NCBI RefSeq assembly: GCF_018403225.1
Contig: NZ_BOSG01000001.1
Coordinates: 2,294,001 to 2,358,000 of the forward strand
Reading direction: 5' to 3'
Length of the DNA stretch: 64,000 nucleotides
Origin: Paenibacillus sp. J23TS9
GTDB taxonomy: Bacteria > Bacillota > Bacilli > Paenibacillales > Paenibacillaceae
Part shown: positions 26,266 to 35,664 of the stretch, piece by piece
How positions within the stretch are numbered: position 1 is the stretch's first letter
How the letters are laid out: every line of letters starts with the position of its first letter
Translations under genes and position numbers: made by a program
The notes under the pieces: model-generated
Seen by the model: only the letters and a program-made list of their open reading frames with translations
What the model was told of the DNA's origin: nothing
Databases searched by the model: none

Positions 26266-26290
26266 ATTCCTGATGGACATTACTTCAATA

Positions 26291-27481
26291 TTATATTGTC
26301 ATCCATGGCAGTGGGTTTTGAAATCTGGACCAGTCCGAGTTCATCTCTTCCGGTGTAAGGATACATGCATCGAACTGATCTTCCATTGCTTTACGGTCCA
26401 TATCCATGCCGATCAAGACAATTTCGTTCATCCGATCCCCCCATGTACTGTCCCATTTGCGCTGAAGAGCCGGCTCAGACTCCAATATTTCTTTCTGCTC
26501 CGCTTCCGGCATCGCCGCGAGCCAGTACCCAGCAGGTCCAAATTGGATGGAGGGTCCCGCCTGGCTGAAGCTTGCAGCCACATCATCTTTAACCGCCAGC
26601 CATACTAGACCCTTGGCACGAACAACTTCTTCCGGCCATTCCAACATCATTTCCGCCAAACGCCCCGGATGGAATGGCGCCCGTTTACGATAAACGAATG
26701 AGCTGATACCGTATTCCTCGGTTTCCGGCGTATGGTTTTCTTTCTCAAGCTCCTGAATCCAGCCGGCGGACATGCTTGCTTTTTCAAAATCAAACAAGCC
26801 TGTATTCATAATGAGAGATGGTTTAACTTGTCCGTTCACAATACGGATGCATGCTGCCGAAGGCTGAAGTTTGCGCAGCAGTCCCTCAAGCCGGTTCAAC
26901 TCTTCTTCTCCCACGAGGTCGCATTTGTTCAGAAGCAGAACATCACAGGTTTCAATCTGATCGATCAGCAGATCCACGACATCCCGGTCATCGTTATCGC
27001 CTGAGGCCTCCGCCCGGTCCAGCAACGTATCACCGGATCCGAAGTCCTTCCAGAAACGGTATGCATCCACAACCGTTACCATGCAGTCTAAACGGGCAAA
27101 TTTTGTCAGATCGATGCCGGAGTCCTCATCAATATAGCTGAAGGTTTGGGCGACGGGTATCGGCTCGGAGATTCCTGTGGATTCAATTAGAATATAATCG
27201 AACCGCCCTTCCTCCGCGAGTTTTTTGACTTCAAGAAGCAGATCATCCCGCAACGTGCAGCATATGCAGCCATTCGACATTTCTACAAGCTTCTCTTCGG
27301 TACGGGAGAGACTGGAGCCAGATTGTACGAGCGCAGCGTCCACATTAATCTCGCTCATGTCATTTACGATGACCGCAACCTTCATCCCTTCACGGTTATT
27401 CAGCACATGATTGAGTACCGTCGTTTTGCCTGAACCGAGATATCCGCTCAGAACGGTAACCGGTATCTTATTTTGACTCAT
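26291..27481 (-). CDS. zagA: COG0523 GTPase zinc metallochaperone
   Basis: This 396-residue GTPase matches B. subtilis YciC/ZagA in length and motifs: Walker [12 protein letters not shown] near residue 13, the zinc-binding CICC in [12 protein letters not shown], and the NKCDLV G4 motif. A CobW C-terminal domain follows. ZagA delivers zinc to folate-synthesis enzymes when zinc is short. It lies 22 nt after znuA as the last gene of the zinc operon, so it should share Zur control; the context strongly supports the zinc assignment over cobalt or nitrile hydratase roles of other COG0523 proteins. Confidence 0.9.
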   Translation of the reverse strand: MSQNKIPVTVLSGYLGSGKTTVLNHVLNNREGMKVAVIVNDMSEINVDAALVQSGSSLSRTEEKLVEMSNGCICCTLRDDLLLEVKKLAEEGRFDYILIESTGISEPIPVAQTFSYIDEDSGIDLTKFARLDCMVTVVDAYRFWKDFGSGDTLLDRAEASGDNDDRDVVDLLIDQIETCDVLLLNKCDLVGEEELNRLEGLLRKLQPSAACIRIVNGQVKPSLIMNTGLFDFEKASMSAGWIQELEKENHTPETEEYGISSFVYRKRAPFHPGRLAEMMLEWPEEVVRAKGLVWLAVKDDVAASFSQAGPSIQFGPAGYWLAAMPEAEQKEILESEPALQRKWDSTWGDRMNEIVLIGMDMDRKAMEDQFDACILTPEEMNSDWSRFQNPLPWMTI

Positions 27482-27503
27482 ATTTTCACAATCCCTTCAT
27501 GTT

Positions 27504-28505
27504 TTACTCATTCAACGCTTTCTTCAATGCCTCCAGATTAGTACGCATGACAGAGATGTAATCCTGATGATTTGCCTGCTCTTCCTCGGTAAGGCCTTCA
27601 AGCGGATTCAGGACGGCGGTGGATGCACTGATCTCCCGGGCAATTGTATCTGCGACTTGGGAGGAAACGAGCGTCTCGAAGAAAATTGTCTTCACTTGAT
27701 GTTCCTTGGCAAATTTCACAACTTCGGTCATGGCCGACGCAGATGGCTCCTGCTCTGGAGACAGGCCTGCAATCGGAACCTGGGTTAGTCCATAGGTTTT
27801 GGCCAGATATCCAAACGCGGCATGCTGGGTAATAAAATCTTTACGTTTGGTACTTCCCAGCTCTTTTTGATAGTCCGCATCCAGCGCTTCAAGCTTAGCG
27901 ACGTAAGTATCCGCATTCTTGGCAAACTCATCTTTATGTTCCGGTGCCTTCGCGATCAACGCAGCCTCAATATTACGAACTTCCTGAATCGCCAGCTTCG
28001 GAGATAACCACACATGCGGATCCAGCCCCCCATGTTCATGGGCATCTTCATGGTGATCATGGCCCGCTTCATCATCCGCGTGTTCTTCTTCTTCGGCGCT
28101 GCTCTCCATGAGTTCGAGTCCTTTACTTGCCTCGACCATGTTCAGGCCCTTATTGTTCGAGCTGGCCAATACCTGATCCACCCAGCCTTCCATCCCTGCA
28201 CCGTTATAGATTAGAACATCCGCCTTCTCTATCTTTCCAATATCCTGCGGAGTAGGCTCCCAGTCATGAGGTTCCACGCCCGGCGGTATCAGCAGATGCA
28301 CATCCGCCAAATCCCCCGCTACCTGGCTGGCAAACTCATGCATCGGGTAAAAGCTTGTTTCGATTTGAAGCTTACTTGGAGCTGAAGCCGATGCCGCTGG
28401 CTCTGATACCGGTGTGTTGTCCTCTTGAGTAGCTCCACAGCCTGTGATATTAGCAGCTAGAACAACCATCGTTAATGCTGATACGTATGGAATCCATTTT
28501 TTCAT
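27504..28505 (-). CDS. znuA: Zinc ABC transporter binding lipoprotein
   Basis: The 333-residue cluster A-I binding protein has a lipobox (ITGC), an acidic and histidine-rich loop (about 138-160) and the metal-ligand His residues in HEFASQVAG, DPHVWLSP and TQHAAFGYLA. The His-rich loop is the mark of zinc rather than manganese uptake. Its ATG overlaps the znuB stop by one base (TAATG), so expression is coupled. Confidence 0.92.
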   Translation of the reverse strand: MKKWIPYVSALTMVVLAANITGCGATQEDNTPVSEPAASASAPSKLQIETSFYPMHEFASQVAGDLADVHLLIPPGVEPHDWEPTPQDIGKIEKADVLIYNGAGMEGWVDQVLASSNNKGLNMVEASKGLELMESSAEEEEHADDEAGHDHHEDAHEHGGLDPHVWLSPKLAIQEVRNIEAALIAKAPEHKDEFAKNADTYVAKLEALDADYQKELGSTKRKDFITQHAAFGYLAKTYGLTQVPIAGLSPEQEPSASAMTEVVKFAKEHQVKTIFFETLVSSQVADTIAREISASTAVLNPLEGLTEEEQANHQDYISVMRTNLEALKKALNE

Positions 28506-29383
28506 TACTTTAAAACTCCTTCATGTATGGTTTGGTTGGTTTGTTGACGTAATATAGCTTCTGTTTTACCTGCGCGACGCTTTTTTGCCAGTTTAAACAC
28601 ACGCTGTAAACCGATGCCTGCCAAAAGAATGATCAATAGAATCAGGGCGATGCTTCCTCCCGGGGGCGTATCCGTATAATAAGATGCCGTCAGCCCGCTG
28701 AAGACTCCGGCCATGCCGGTGACAACCGCAAGAACGGAAGCAGAGACAAAGCCCCCAGCAAAGCGGAGTGCAAAAGCGGATGGCAACACGATGAGGGATG
28801 ATACCAGCAGAACGCCGACAATCGGCATCGCAGCCGCAACAATCATGCCTGCCACCACCGCAAAAGCAAATGACAGCATTTTGACCCGAATCCCACTCAC
28901 CGCTGCGGTATCTTCTTCAAACGTCAAGCTGTAAAGCGGTCTGCGGAGCAACATAAAGAAAAGAAGTCCGATCAATGTAACGGCCGCAATAATGAGGAGC
29001 TGGGAGCTGCTTACGGCTACAATGGAACCAAACAGATAAGAGCTGAAGCTTTTATTCAGTGTGGTTTTCAGGCTCATCAGCACCATCGCAAGTGCCAGAC
29101 CCGAAGTCATAATGATCGCCACGGGGACCTCGCTATATGTTTTGTAAGTCCGCCGTAGCTGTTCGATCATCAGGCCGCCCATAATGGCAAACAGAAAACC
29201 GCACAGGACAGGACTCACATGCAGCACAGTTCCAAGCGCAACGCCGGCCATCGAGACATGCGAGAGTGTATCCGACATCAACGACTGCCTGCGTAAAACC
29301 AGGTATACACCGAGTAACGGAGCAATCAGCGCGATTAGGCCGCCTGCCAAAAAAGCCCGCTGCATAAAATCATATTGAAACAT
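28505..29383 (-). CDS. znuB: Zinc ABC transporter permease
   Basis: The 292-residue ABC-3 permease has about eight membrane segments and the family motifs SDTLSHVSMAGVALG near residue 38 and the C-terminal Gly/Thr-rich loop. It overlaps znuC by 14 nt and znuA by 1 nt. It passes Zn2+ across the membrane with ZnuC and ZnuA. Confidence 0.92.
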   Translation of the reverse strand: MFQYDFMQRAFLAGGLIALIAPLLGVYLVLRRQSLMSDTLSHVSMAGVALGTVLHVSPVLCGFLFAIMGGLMIEQLRRTYKTYSEVPVAIIMTSGLALAMVLMSLKTTLNKSFSSYLFGSIVAVSSSQLLIIAAVTLIGLLFFMLLRRPLYSLTFEEDTAAVSGIRVKMLSFAFAVVAGMIVAAAMPIVGVLLVSSLIVLPSAFALRFAGGFVSASVLAVVTGMAGVFSGLTASYYTDTPPGGSIALILLIILLAGIGLQRVFKLAKKRRAGKTEAILRQQTNQTIHEGVLK

Positions 29384-30029
29384 GGTCGGTCTCTTCCTTT
29401 CCTTCCAAATAAATCACGCGGTCCAGATAATCACTTGCTTCATCCAAACCATGGGTTACCATAATCACCGTCTTGCCTTGCGTCTTGACCAAGTTCCGCA
29501 TCCATTCGTAAAAGCGAACCCGGCTTGCCGCATCCATTCCGGTCACAGGTTCATCCAAAACCAGCAAATCAGGCTGCTGAACCATGGCTCTGGCAATACA
29601 AGCCCGCTGCTTTTGCCCTCCTGACAATTCCCCGATTTTCCGGTTACGCAGCTCCCATAGACCAACCTCTCTCAATATCTCTTCCACCAGCGCATGCTGC
29701 TCCCTATGAAACCGTCGGAACAAGCCAAGCTCCGTATAACATCCCGAACGTACTAGTTCAATCACCTTGCTGGGAAAGCCGGAATTAAAAGAAGAAGCCT
29801 GTTGGGGAACATAGGCCACCGAACTCCCGCTGAATTCCGGTGTGAACTGAATGCTGCCGCTCCATGGCTTAATCAGACCAAGAATCAGCTTTAAAAGTGT
29901 TGTTTTGGCCGCACCATTCGGCCCGCTGACGGCGATGAATTCTCCGGCATGAATATCCACTGATACATTCCTGATAACAGGTTCATTCTCGTACCCAAAG
30001 ACAATATCGCGTAATGTGCAAAGGATCAT
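29370..30029 (-). CDS. znuC: Zinc ABC transporter ATPase
   Basis: The 219-residue ATPase has signature LSGGQKQRACIARAM and Walker B LLVLDEPVTGMD. Walker A reads GPNGAAKTT, with Ala where ABC ATPases usually have Gly just before the Lys; Bacillus ZnuC-type proteins may show a similar small-residue change, so it is probably still active. The ATG at 30029 is preceded by AAGGAGG. It is the first gene of the znuCBA-zagA operon and has Zur-type boxes from 21 nt upstream. Confidence 0.9.
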   Translation of the reverse strand: MILCTLRDIVFGYENEPVIRNVSVDIHAGEFIAVSGPNGAAKTTLLKLILGLIKPWSGSIQFTPEFSGSSVAYVPQQASSFNSGFPSKVIELVRSGCYTELGLFRRFHREQHALVEEILREVGLWELRNRKIGELSGGQKQRACIARAMVQQPDLLVLDEPVTGMDAASRVRFYEWMRNLVKTQGKTVIMVTHGLDEASDYLDRVIYLEGKEETDHVSI

Positions 30030-30049
30030 ATGTATCCTCCTTATTTTAT

Positions 30050-30069
30050 AATAGTAATAATTACGATTA
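30050..30069. promoter_or_regulatory. Zur-type box 1 (proximal)
   Basis: On the minus strand it reads TAATCGTAATTATTACTAT, close to the Bacillus Zur consensus AATCGTAATNATTACGATT. It lies 21 nt before the znuC start, probably over the promoter or transcription start. Confidence 0.75.
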
Positions 30070-30148
30070 AAAAAGTTCAAAAAAAAATATTCTTTTCCTT
30101 TTCGCTGTTTACGCACATACAAGTACGGATGATTGAGCCTCTTTTCTT

Positions 30149-30168
30149 ATTCGTAATCATTACGTTTA
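30149..30168. promoter_or_regulatory. Zur-type box 2
   Basis: ATTCGTAATCATTACGTTTA contains the CGTAATNATTACG core of the Zur box without mismatch. It is about 120 nt upstream of znuC. Confidence 0.75.
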
Positions 30169-30205
30169 AGTCATATTAAAACATATATCAAGCAAGCTGG
30201 CAAGT

Positions 30206-30226
30206 TATTCGTAATTATTACTATTA
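30206..30226. promoter_or_regulatory. Zur-type box 3 (distal)
   Basis: TTATTCGTAATTATTACTAT keeps the CGTAATTATTAC core with one changed outer base. It is about 180 nt upstream of znuC. Together the three boxes occupy the 307-nt gene-free stretch 30030-30336, which otherwise holds only the EamA terminator. Confidence 0.65.
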
Positions 30227-30290
30227 ATATCCTTCACAAAACATTCCTCTATTTTTTCTGTTGAACGTTTTTTCTTTGCGTAGAAACAGC

Positions 30291-30320
30291 AAAAAGGACA
30301 CCCCAAAGGATGCCCTTTTA
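30291..30320 (-). terminator. Terminator of the EamA transporter gene
   Basis: In minus-strand RNA the arms AAAAGGGCATCC and GGGTGTCCTTTT pair fully using two G-U pairs, with a 3-4 nt loop and a U run; the other strand would have mismatches, so it is oriented with the EamA gene. Confidence 0.7.
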
Positions 30321-30336
30321 ATGAAATACAATATGA

Positions 30337-31260
30337 TCAAGATACTGATTTTAATGGTTCCGCCGTCCGTTTTCTTCTGGGCTTCCATTTTACGCGATTT
30401 GCGTTCAAGAACACGACTAATCCTGAAATCGCCAAAATACCGCCGATGATCTGGAACCAGGTCATCTGTTCATTCAACAGCAAAAATGCCAGAATACTCG
30501 CCCCGACAGGCTCTCCCAAAATACTCATCGATATGGTTGAGGCTGATACATACTGCAGCAGCCAGTTGAACAGCAGATGTCCAAAAACCGTTGGAACGAT
30601 TGCCAAGAGCAAAAACATCCACCAATCCTTACCCGGATATGCCGTAAACGAAATTCCACCAATCAGGTTATATAGAGCAAATACGATCGTAGCAGATAGA
30701 AACACGACAAAGCTGTACACAAAGGAAGATACCTGCGTCACCATTTTCTGACCGATCAGCATATGAACGGAAACCGCCAATGTGCCGAATACGGACAGTA
30801 AATCTCCAATCAGGTTGGTACGGGAAACGCCAATATCTCCCCAACCGATCAGAACGGCTCCGACAATGGCGACTCCCATGCCGAACATCGCAAACGATGA
30901 CGTGCGTTCCTTATAAATAAAGAATGCACCGATGACGATAAACACAGGCTCCAGCGCCAGAATAATCGTCGAGCTCGACACGGTCGTCAGCTTGAGTGAT
31001 CCCATCCACAGCAAAAAATGCAGCGCCAGGAAAAATCCGGATGCAGACAGCATCAGTATTTTTCTCCAGGGAAGCGACTTCAGCTCTGCAAGATGCGGCT
31101 TGATAAACGGCAGCATGAGCAGCGCAGTAAACAGAAGCCGGTACATGCCTTGGATGGATGCGGGTGCAGAGGACCATTTTACAAAAATAGATGAAAAAGA
31201 AACGGCGATGATGCCGATAATTAATGGTAAAGCGGTAGGTATCGGTGCAGTTTTTCTCAT
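30337..31260 (-). CDS. EamA-family (DMT) transporter
   Basis: The 307-residue protein has ten predicted membrane segments in two EamA repeats (ISFSSIFVKWSSAP at the start of the first; LGEPVGASILAFLLLNEQ near the end of the second). Drug/metabolite transporters export amino acids, nucleosides or drugs; the substrate is unknown. The ATG at 31260 has GGAAAGGAAG upstream. It starts 34 nt after the Asp-box lipoprotein gene and may share its transcript. Confidence 0.88.
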   Translation of the reverse strand: MRKTAPIPTALPLIIGIIAVSFSSIFVKWSSAPASIQGMYRLLFTALLMLPFIKPHLAELKSLPWRKILMLSASGFFLALHFLLWMGSLKLTTVSSSTIILALEPVFIVIGAFFIYKERTSSFAMFGMGVAIVGAVLIGWGDIGVSRTNLIGDLLSVFGTLAVSVHMLIGQKMVTQVSSFVYSFVVFLSATIVFALYNLIGGISFTAYPGKDWWMFLLLAIVPTVFGHLLFNWLLQYVSASTISMSILGEPVGASILAFLLLNEQMTWFQIIGGILAISGLVVFLNANRVKWKPRRKRTAEPLKSVS

Positions 31261-31294
31261 GATGCTTCCTTTCCGGTACAATGCTAACAACAAT

Positions 31295-32767
31295 TTATTG
31301 TAGCACGGTCCAGCTGCGCCCGCCATCCTTCGTTTCTGCCATTCCCTGATAAAATGTAACCCATCCATGCTTCAGGTCAGCAAAATAAAGATGATCTATA
31401 TCATCAAAATTTACGTTTTGAGGAAATGGATGATCATCCACGACTAGAAATACCTGATTGCTGTCGAGCTGCGTACCGATTGCATACCCGTTATAGGCGT
31501 CAACGAGAGACATACCCTCTGTTGGCTGAGCCAAAGGATACGCTTTCGGATAGGACTGTTTCCATGTTCTCCCTCCGTCACTGGAATGAAGAAGATACCC
31601 GGATTTATTCATATCATCCGCTGCTGCCCAAATATGGTCTGCAGACAGCATTTGCAGCTGATTAACAGCAGTGACATGATTCGGAGCGACACTCGTAAAG
31701 CTTTTGCCTCCGTCCTTCGTCAGCCAAATACCACCTTCAATCGGACCTGCACCCGGATGAAGCGATATCATGCCTATATCCGCATCAGCAAGCTGGATAT
31801 CTGTCGGTGTTGGGCGCCCTGTCCGCTGGGTACTCATTGTCTTCCAGTGCTTGCCTCCATCGGTCGTCCGGTAAATCTCTCCACTCATCATCCCCGTGTC
31901 ATTCGTTAGCAGCCAACCGGTATTCTCATTCATGAATTGAATTCCGAGACTGGAAAGCGGAGATTCCTTCGCCGTTATCTCCAGCTGCTTCTGCCATGTA
32001 CGGCCTCCGTTAGAAGTTTTCAGTACTACGAGTTTCCCCGCATCCTTACCGACTTTCCCCGTAACATAGCCGGTTTGGCCTTTCGGAAAGCTCATAGATA
32101 GCGGCGTAAAATCCTTTAATCCAAAAGCTGTCGCCTTAAAATGGGAACCTCCGTCGCTCGTAACGTATAAATTGCCATTCGCCAGCATCACACCGTTTTT
32201 GGAGTCTTGGAAAGACAATCTCCGCAAATTGGTGAAGCTATGCGTACGGTCCTCTTTTGAACTGGCCTGCCACTGGGTTGTCCAAGCAGTGCCGCCATTT
32301 TGTGTCTTTAATAAACGAAGCTTCGAGCAAGCGGTCATGCCATTTTTTAATGAGCATCCTTCTTCAATCAGCAGCCAACCGGTATTGGAATTTATAAAAT
32401 CCAAACTACGTACGAATTGACCCGGCAGTTTCTTTTCGGCCCAGCTCGTTCCACCGTCTTTCGTCGCGATCAGTGTCAATGATTCGCCATACTTCTCTTT
32501 AACAGCAAATCCAGTGTTATCCGTCACAAAATCAATGACCGGAATATCGTAGTTACTGACCGGGTTATTGATGAGCACCGGCGAATTTTTTTGAAGGGTC
32601 AAGTGTTGATCTGCTGTAATGTTAGATGCTGTCTGTGTCATTTTCACGATCCGGGCTTCTCCTGAAGAAGCCGTTTGATCAGAACCGTTATAAGAACAAG
32701 CAGATAAAAGCAGGGACAAAATAGCCAGTATAGCCGCCGCTAGCATGGTCCACCTATGTATTTTCAA
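31295..32767 (-). CDS. Lipoprotein with eight Asp-box repeats (Ycf48/BNR-like beta-propeller)
   Basis: The 490-residue protein has a lipobox (LLLSAC, Cys near 24). Eight Asp-box turns of the S/T-x-D/N-G-G-x-x-W/F type then occur at roughly even spacing, for example TKDGGTSW, TSNGGRTW, TTDGGKHW, SSDGGRTW and TKDGGRSW at the very end. Many repeats are preceded by a GW/GY turn (NTGWLL, GYVTGK). This indicates a seven- or eight-bladed propeller like Ycf48 or sortilin-type domains. There are no sialidase catalytic residues that I can identify, so it is probably a surface binding or assembly protein. Confidence 0.85.
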   Translation of the reverse strand: MKIHRWTMLAAAILAILSLLLSACSYNGSDQTASSGEARIVKMTQTASNITADQHLTLQKNSPVLINNPVSNYDIPVIDFVTDNTGFAVKEKYGESLTLIATKDGGTSWAEKKLPGQFVRSLDFINSNTGWLLIEEGCSLKNGMTACSKLRLLKTQNGGTAWTTQWQASSKEDRTHSFTNLRRLSFQDSKNGVMLANGNLYVTSDGGSHFKATAFGLKDFTPLSMSFPKGQTGYVTGKVGKDAGKLVVLKTSNGGRTWQKQLEITAKESPLSSLGIQFMNENTGWLLTNDTGMMSGEIYRTTDGGKHWKTMSTQRTGRPTPTDIQLADADIGMISLHPGAGPIEGGIWLTKDGGKSFTSVAPNHVTAVNQLQMLSADHIWAAADDMNKSGYLLHSSDGGRTWKQSYPKAYPLAQPTEGMSLVDAYNGYAIGTQLDSNQVFLVVDDHPFPQNVNFDDIDHLYFADLKHGWVTFYQGMAETKDGGRSWTVLQ

Positions 32768-32912
32768 GAATAATCCTCCTTAATCTCCTAAAATGCTTAA
32801 CTCTCCTGCAAGAATCATTTTCACCATTTCAGATTTCTATCGAAAAGTGAATTTGACTCTATTTTAAAGATTATCCATAGATAAGAGGTTAAGGATTCTT
32901 CTCGATCCGGAA

Positions 32913-33392
32913 TCAATTTTTTCTTTTTTGGACAACCCACCAACCGCCAAGGGTAGCTAAAGAGAAGCAAAACAATAAAATATACATGTTATAGAAAAGT
33001 GAGTTGGTGTATATATTTACGGGGCCAAGAACCTGGATCAATGACTCCTCGTCGCCGTTATGACGGAGGGAAGCGAGTGTAAGTTTGATTTTACGAAGCT
33101 CCAGGAAGAGAGATAAGAAAAGTGTGCCTACGGACAGGATTGGAATAAGTGAATGATATGACAACTTTGCAATATAGTCCTGCAGGATATCAAAATACCG
33201 TACCGCAATGACAAACGTGAACAACATCAACATCATCAGCGTGGCCCAACCAGGATACAGCAGCAGCATGCCGGGATTGCCGTTACCTGAATAACCTGTT
33301 CTTCGGACCACCGTAAATACATCGACGAGAATAGCAAACAGCGTACTTAGAAGCAGCAGCGACAGATACATGATCCATGTCTTAGCGGACAT
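32913..33392 (-). CDS. Four-helix membrane protein of unknown function
   Basis: The 159-residue protein has four hydrophobic segments (about 6-27, 45-65, 80-98, 130-150) and a polar loop with RKIKLTLASLRHNGDEES between helices three and four. I recognise no family. The ATG at 33392 has a AAGGGGG site 8 nt upstream. It stands alone; 145 nt separate it from the next gene, and I see no clear terminator there. Confidence 0.65.
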   Translation of the reverse strand: MSAKTWIMYLSLLLLSTLFAILVDVFTVVRRTGYSGNGNPGMLLLYPGWATLMMLMLFTFVIAVRYFDILQDYIAKLSYHSLIPILSVGTLFLSLFLELRKIKLTLASLRHNGDEESLIQVLGPVNIYTNSLFYNMYILLFCFSLATLGGWWVVQKRKN

Positions 33393-33428
33393 CCAAGCAT
33401 CCCCCCTTGATGAAAAATGATATTCCAT

Positions 33429-33479
33429 AAAAAGAAGCCATATGGGAAAGTATGCTGCTCTTGCCTCCCAAAGGCTTCT
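33429..33479 (-). terminator. Terminator of the metallo-beta-lactamase-fold gene
   Basis: Arms AGAAGCC and GGCTTCT with an inner CCC/GGG pair are followed by a T run on the minus strand, 16 nt past the stop. Confidence 0.65.
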
Positions 33480-33494
33480 AATGCTTCCCTGACT

Positions 33495-34361
33495 TTAGTG
33501 TTTATGACGTGCATATTTGCCATAATCGGGTACGGCAAGCTCGCCAAAGCGTTGTGCCAACATATGAAGTCCATCCATCAGCTGTTCACCTGAAACCGGA
33601 CTGCCATGGCCTGTGACGGCAAATGCCGGCCGCAGCGCCTCAAGCTTCTTCACTGATTCATGTGCCGCGTCCCAGTCCGGTGTGAAGTAACGAGGTGGAC
33701 CGCTGATCTCCATTTTCTGTGTAAGCACGCTGTATAGTTGGTCTTGTCTCACCGTAATAAAAGCATCCCCGGCGATCAGCATCCGATCCTTCTCCCGAAA
33801 GAGAGAAACATGACCGGGCGTATGGCCAGGCGTATGCATCCAGCGGAAGTCAGGCAGCCCCGGCACGCTCCCATCATCAGGAAGGGAATGCACCCATGAA
33901 CCGAGCTTCAGCGGCTCATGGGGAAAAGCAAAGGACAGCTTAGCCAGCATCCCCCCTTCAACCGTCGGATCCGGCTTAGGATAGCTTTTCTCACCAGTCA
34001 GATACGGAAGCTCTTCTGTATGAGCGTACACAGGAACCTGCCATTCCCGAATCAGATCCACAAGGCCACCCACATGATCAAAATGCGCGTGTGTCAGGAT
34101 GATGGCTTTGGGCCGTGAATGCGGTCCAAAACGATCACGAGTCATGGCTAGGATCTCATCTGCTGAGTTGGGCATGCCTGCATCCACCAGCACAAATGAA
34201 TCCTTTCCAGGTAAACCGATAGCCACGAGATTGACAATTTGAGTGGTGAAGGCATACACATCTGCTTGGAGTTCAACACCTTTGCCACTCGCAACGGACG
34301 TAGCCGGTATGTAGTGATAATCGTCTCCGTAGTGAATCTGCTGCTCGTTGTCGGTATCCAT
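33495..34361 (-). CDS. Metallo-beta-lactamase-fold hydrolase
   Basis: The 288-residue protein has the zinc-binding motif THAHFDHVGG (HxHxDH), a later His in HTPGHTPGHVSL, an Asp in IAGDAFI and a C-terminal GHGSPVSG. This places it among glyoxalase II-like or quorum-type MBL hydrolases; the substrate is not known. It follows the MFS gene by 49 nt and likely belongs to the ArsR-MFS-MBL unit. Confidence 0.88.
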   Translation of the reverse strand: MDTDNEQQIHYGDDYHYIPATSVASGKGVELQADVYAFTTQIVNLVAIGLPGKDSFVLVDAGMPNSADEILAMTRDRFGPHSRPKAIILTHAHFDHVGGLVDLIREWQVPVYAHTEELPYLTGEKSYPKPDPTVEGGMLAKLSFAFPHEPLKLGSWVHSLPDDGSVPGLPDFRWMHTPGHTPGHVSLFREKDRMLIAGDAFITVRQDQLYSVLTQKMEISGPPRYFTPDWDAAHESVKKLEALRPAFAVTGHGSPVSGEQLMDGLHMLAQRFGELAVPDYGKYARHKH

Positions 34362-34410
34362 TTACCAGACCTCTTTTCATCAAAATACCTGTCTAACAGA
34401 TATCTTGTCT

Positions 34411-35643
34411 TCAACCATCAAGTTTATTCTTCAACATCCATTGTGTCTGTCTGGCGCTCCTTTTTGCTGCTACGCCTGATATCAAAATCCCTGCACCTGA
34501 AACCGAGCAGATCAGGACGCCCACTGAAATGAAAAGCTCAGGCAATCCAATAGCAGAAGCACAGTATGTCCCGTACATCACGCCAAATGGAGTCATTGCC
34601 CGTGTCAGCATGGAACGGACTGAAAGAACTTGTCCCAGTACATTTTCCGGGACGATTCTGTAATACAGCGTATTACTGTATACATTCCAGAATGGCATCA
34701 TGATTCCTGCCGCCATTTCGATAACAAGTGCAGGCGTGATCCGGTTTGTCATGGCAAGCAGAATATAAGTTATTCCACCGCCAAACAGCGCAGCACTCAT
34801 GATGACATACAGATATGCACCAGGTTCACGCAGGCGGCCGACAATGATACTGCCAAGAACATATCCAAGAGGAAAAGCCGCCGAAAACAAACCGTAATCA
34901 AGCGGGCCACCGCCCAGCAATCCTGTTACATACGGAACGTACATCGCTTGAGTCGCGAAAACGCCAAAGCTGGTTACCGATATGAGAAGCGCGAGTCCAT
35001 ATAGGATTTTATTCCGTTGATAGATCTGTAATCCCTGCTTGAAGCTACCTTTCCAGGTGCGGCGTCCCCCGGAAGTTTGAGGTTTTTCCTGTATGTAAGC
35101 AGCGGATATCCATGCACCTATAAAAAGCATCATGATCAGCAGTAATAATACTTCAGAGGTAAAAATCCCCGTCAATATCCCCGCTGCAGGCAGTGTTAGG
35201 ACTCTTACAAGCTGTACCGTGCCCGAGAGGGCTGCATTGACACGTACAAGCCGGTCGGCAGCCGCCAGCTTGGGGATAAGTGCTCCCGCCGCAGCGTCGT
35301 AGATCTGAATGGAACTCATAAAAGAGCCTATCCATAAAATATATGCTTCTCTATAGCCCGCTATCCACATCAGCCAGACAAATAAATAGGCAGTTCCGCG
35401 TATCGTATCGGATATTTTCATTACCGTCACCCGTTTCCACCGGTCAATGAACGGGCCTGCAATCCACTGTACAAGCCACTGCCCTGCTATGTTGAGGAGC
35501 CATAAACCTCCCATCGCCATTTTGGATCCGGTCAACTCGTACAGCATCCACGATAGAATAAACGTTCCGAATGTTCCAGCAAAGGCCGAGCGCATCTGGT
35601 CGGCGCACAGCCATCCAAGATTCCCGCTCCAAGTTCTGCTCAC
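34411..35643 (-). CDS. MFS transporter (multidrug-type)
   Basis: The 410-residue protein has about twelve hydrophobic segments and the loop-2 MFS pattern (GPFIDRWKRVTVMKISD). It resembles MFS_3/MdtH-like exporters of Firmicutes. The start is a GTG at 35643 with GGAGG 7 nt upstream. It lies 21 nt after the ArsR-type regulator gene, which probably controls it. Confidence 0.88.
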   Translation of the reverse strand: MSRTWSGNLGWLCADQMRSAFAGTFGTFILSWMLYELTGSKMAMGGLWLLNIAGQWLVQWIAGPFIDRWKRVTVMKISDTIRGTAYLFVWLMWIAGYREAYILWIGSFMSSIQIYDAAAGALIPKLAAADRLVRVNAALSGTVQLVRVLTLPAAGILTGIFTSEVLLLLIMMLFIGAWISAAYIQEKPQTSGGRRTWKGSFKQGLQIYQRNKILYGLALLISVTSFGVFATQAMYVPYVTGLLGGGPLDYGLFSAAFPLGYVLGSIIVGRLREPGAYLYVIMSAALFGGGITYILLAMTNRITPALVIEMAAGIMMPFWNVYSNTLYYRIVPENVLGQVLSVRSMLTRAMTPFGVMYGTYCASAIGLPELFISVGVLICSVSGAGILISGVAAKRSARQTQWMLKNKLDG

Positions 35644-35664
35644 GATTCAACCTCCATACGGGAG

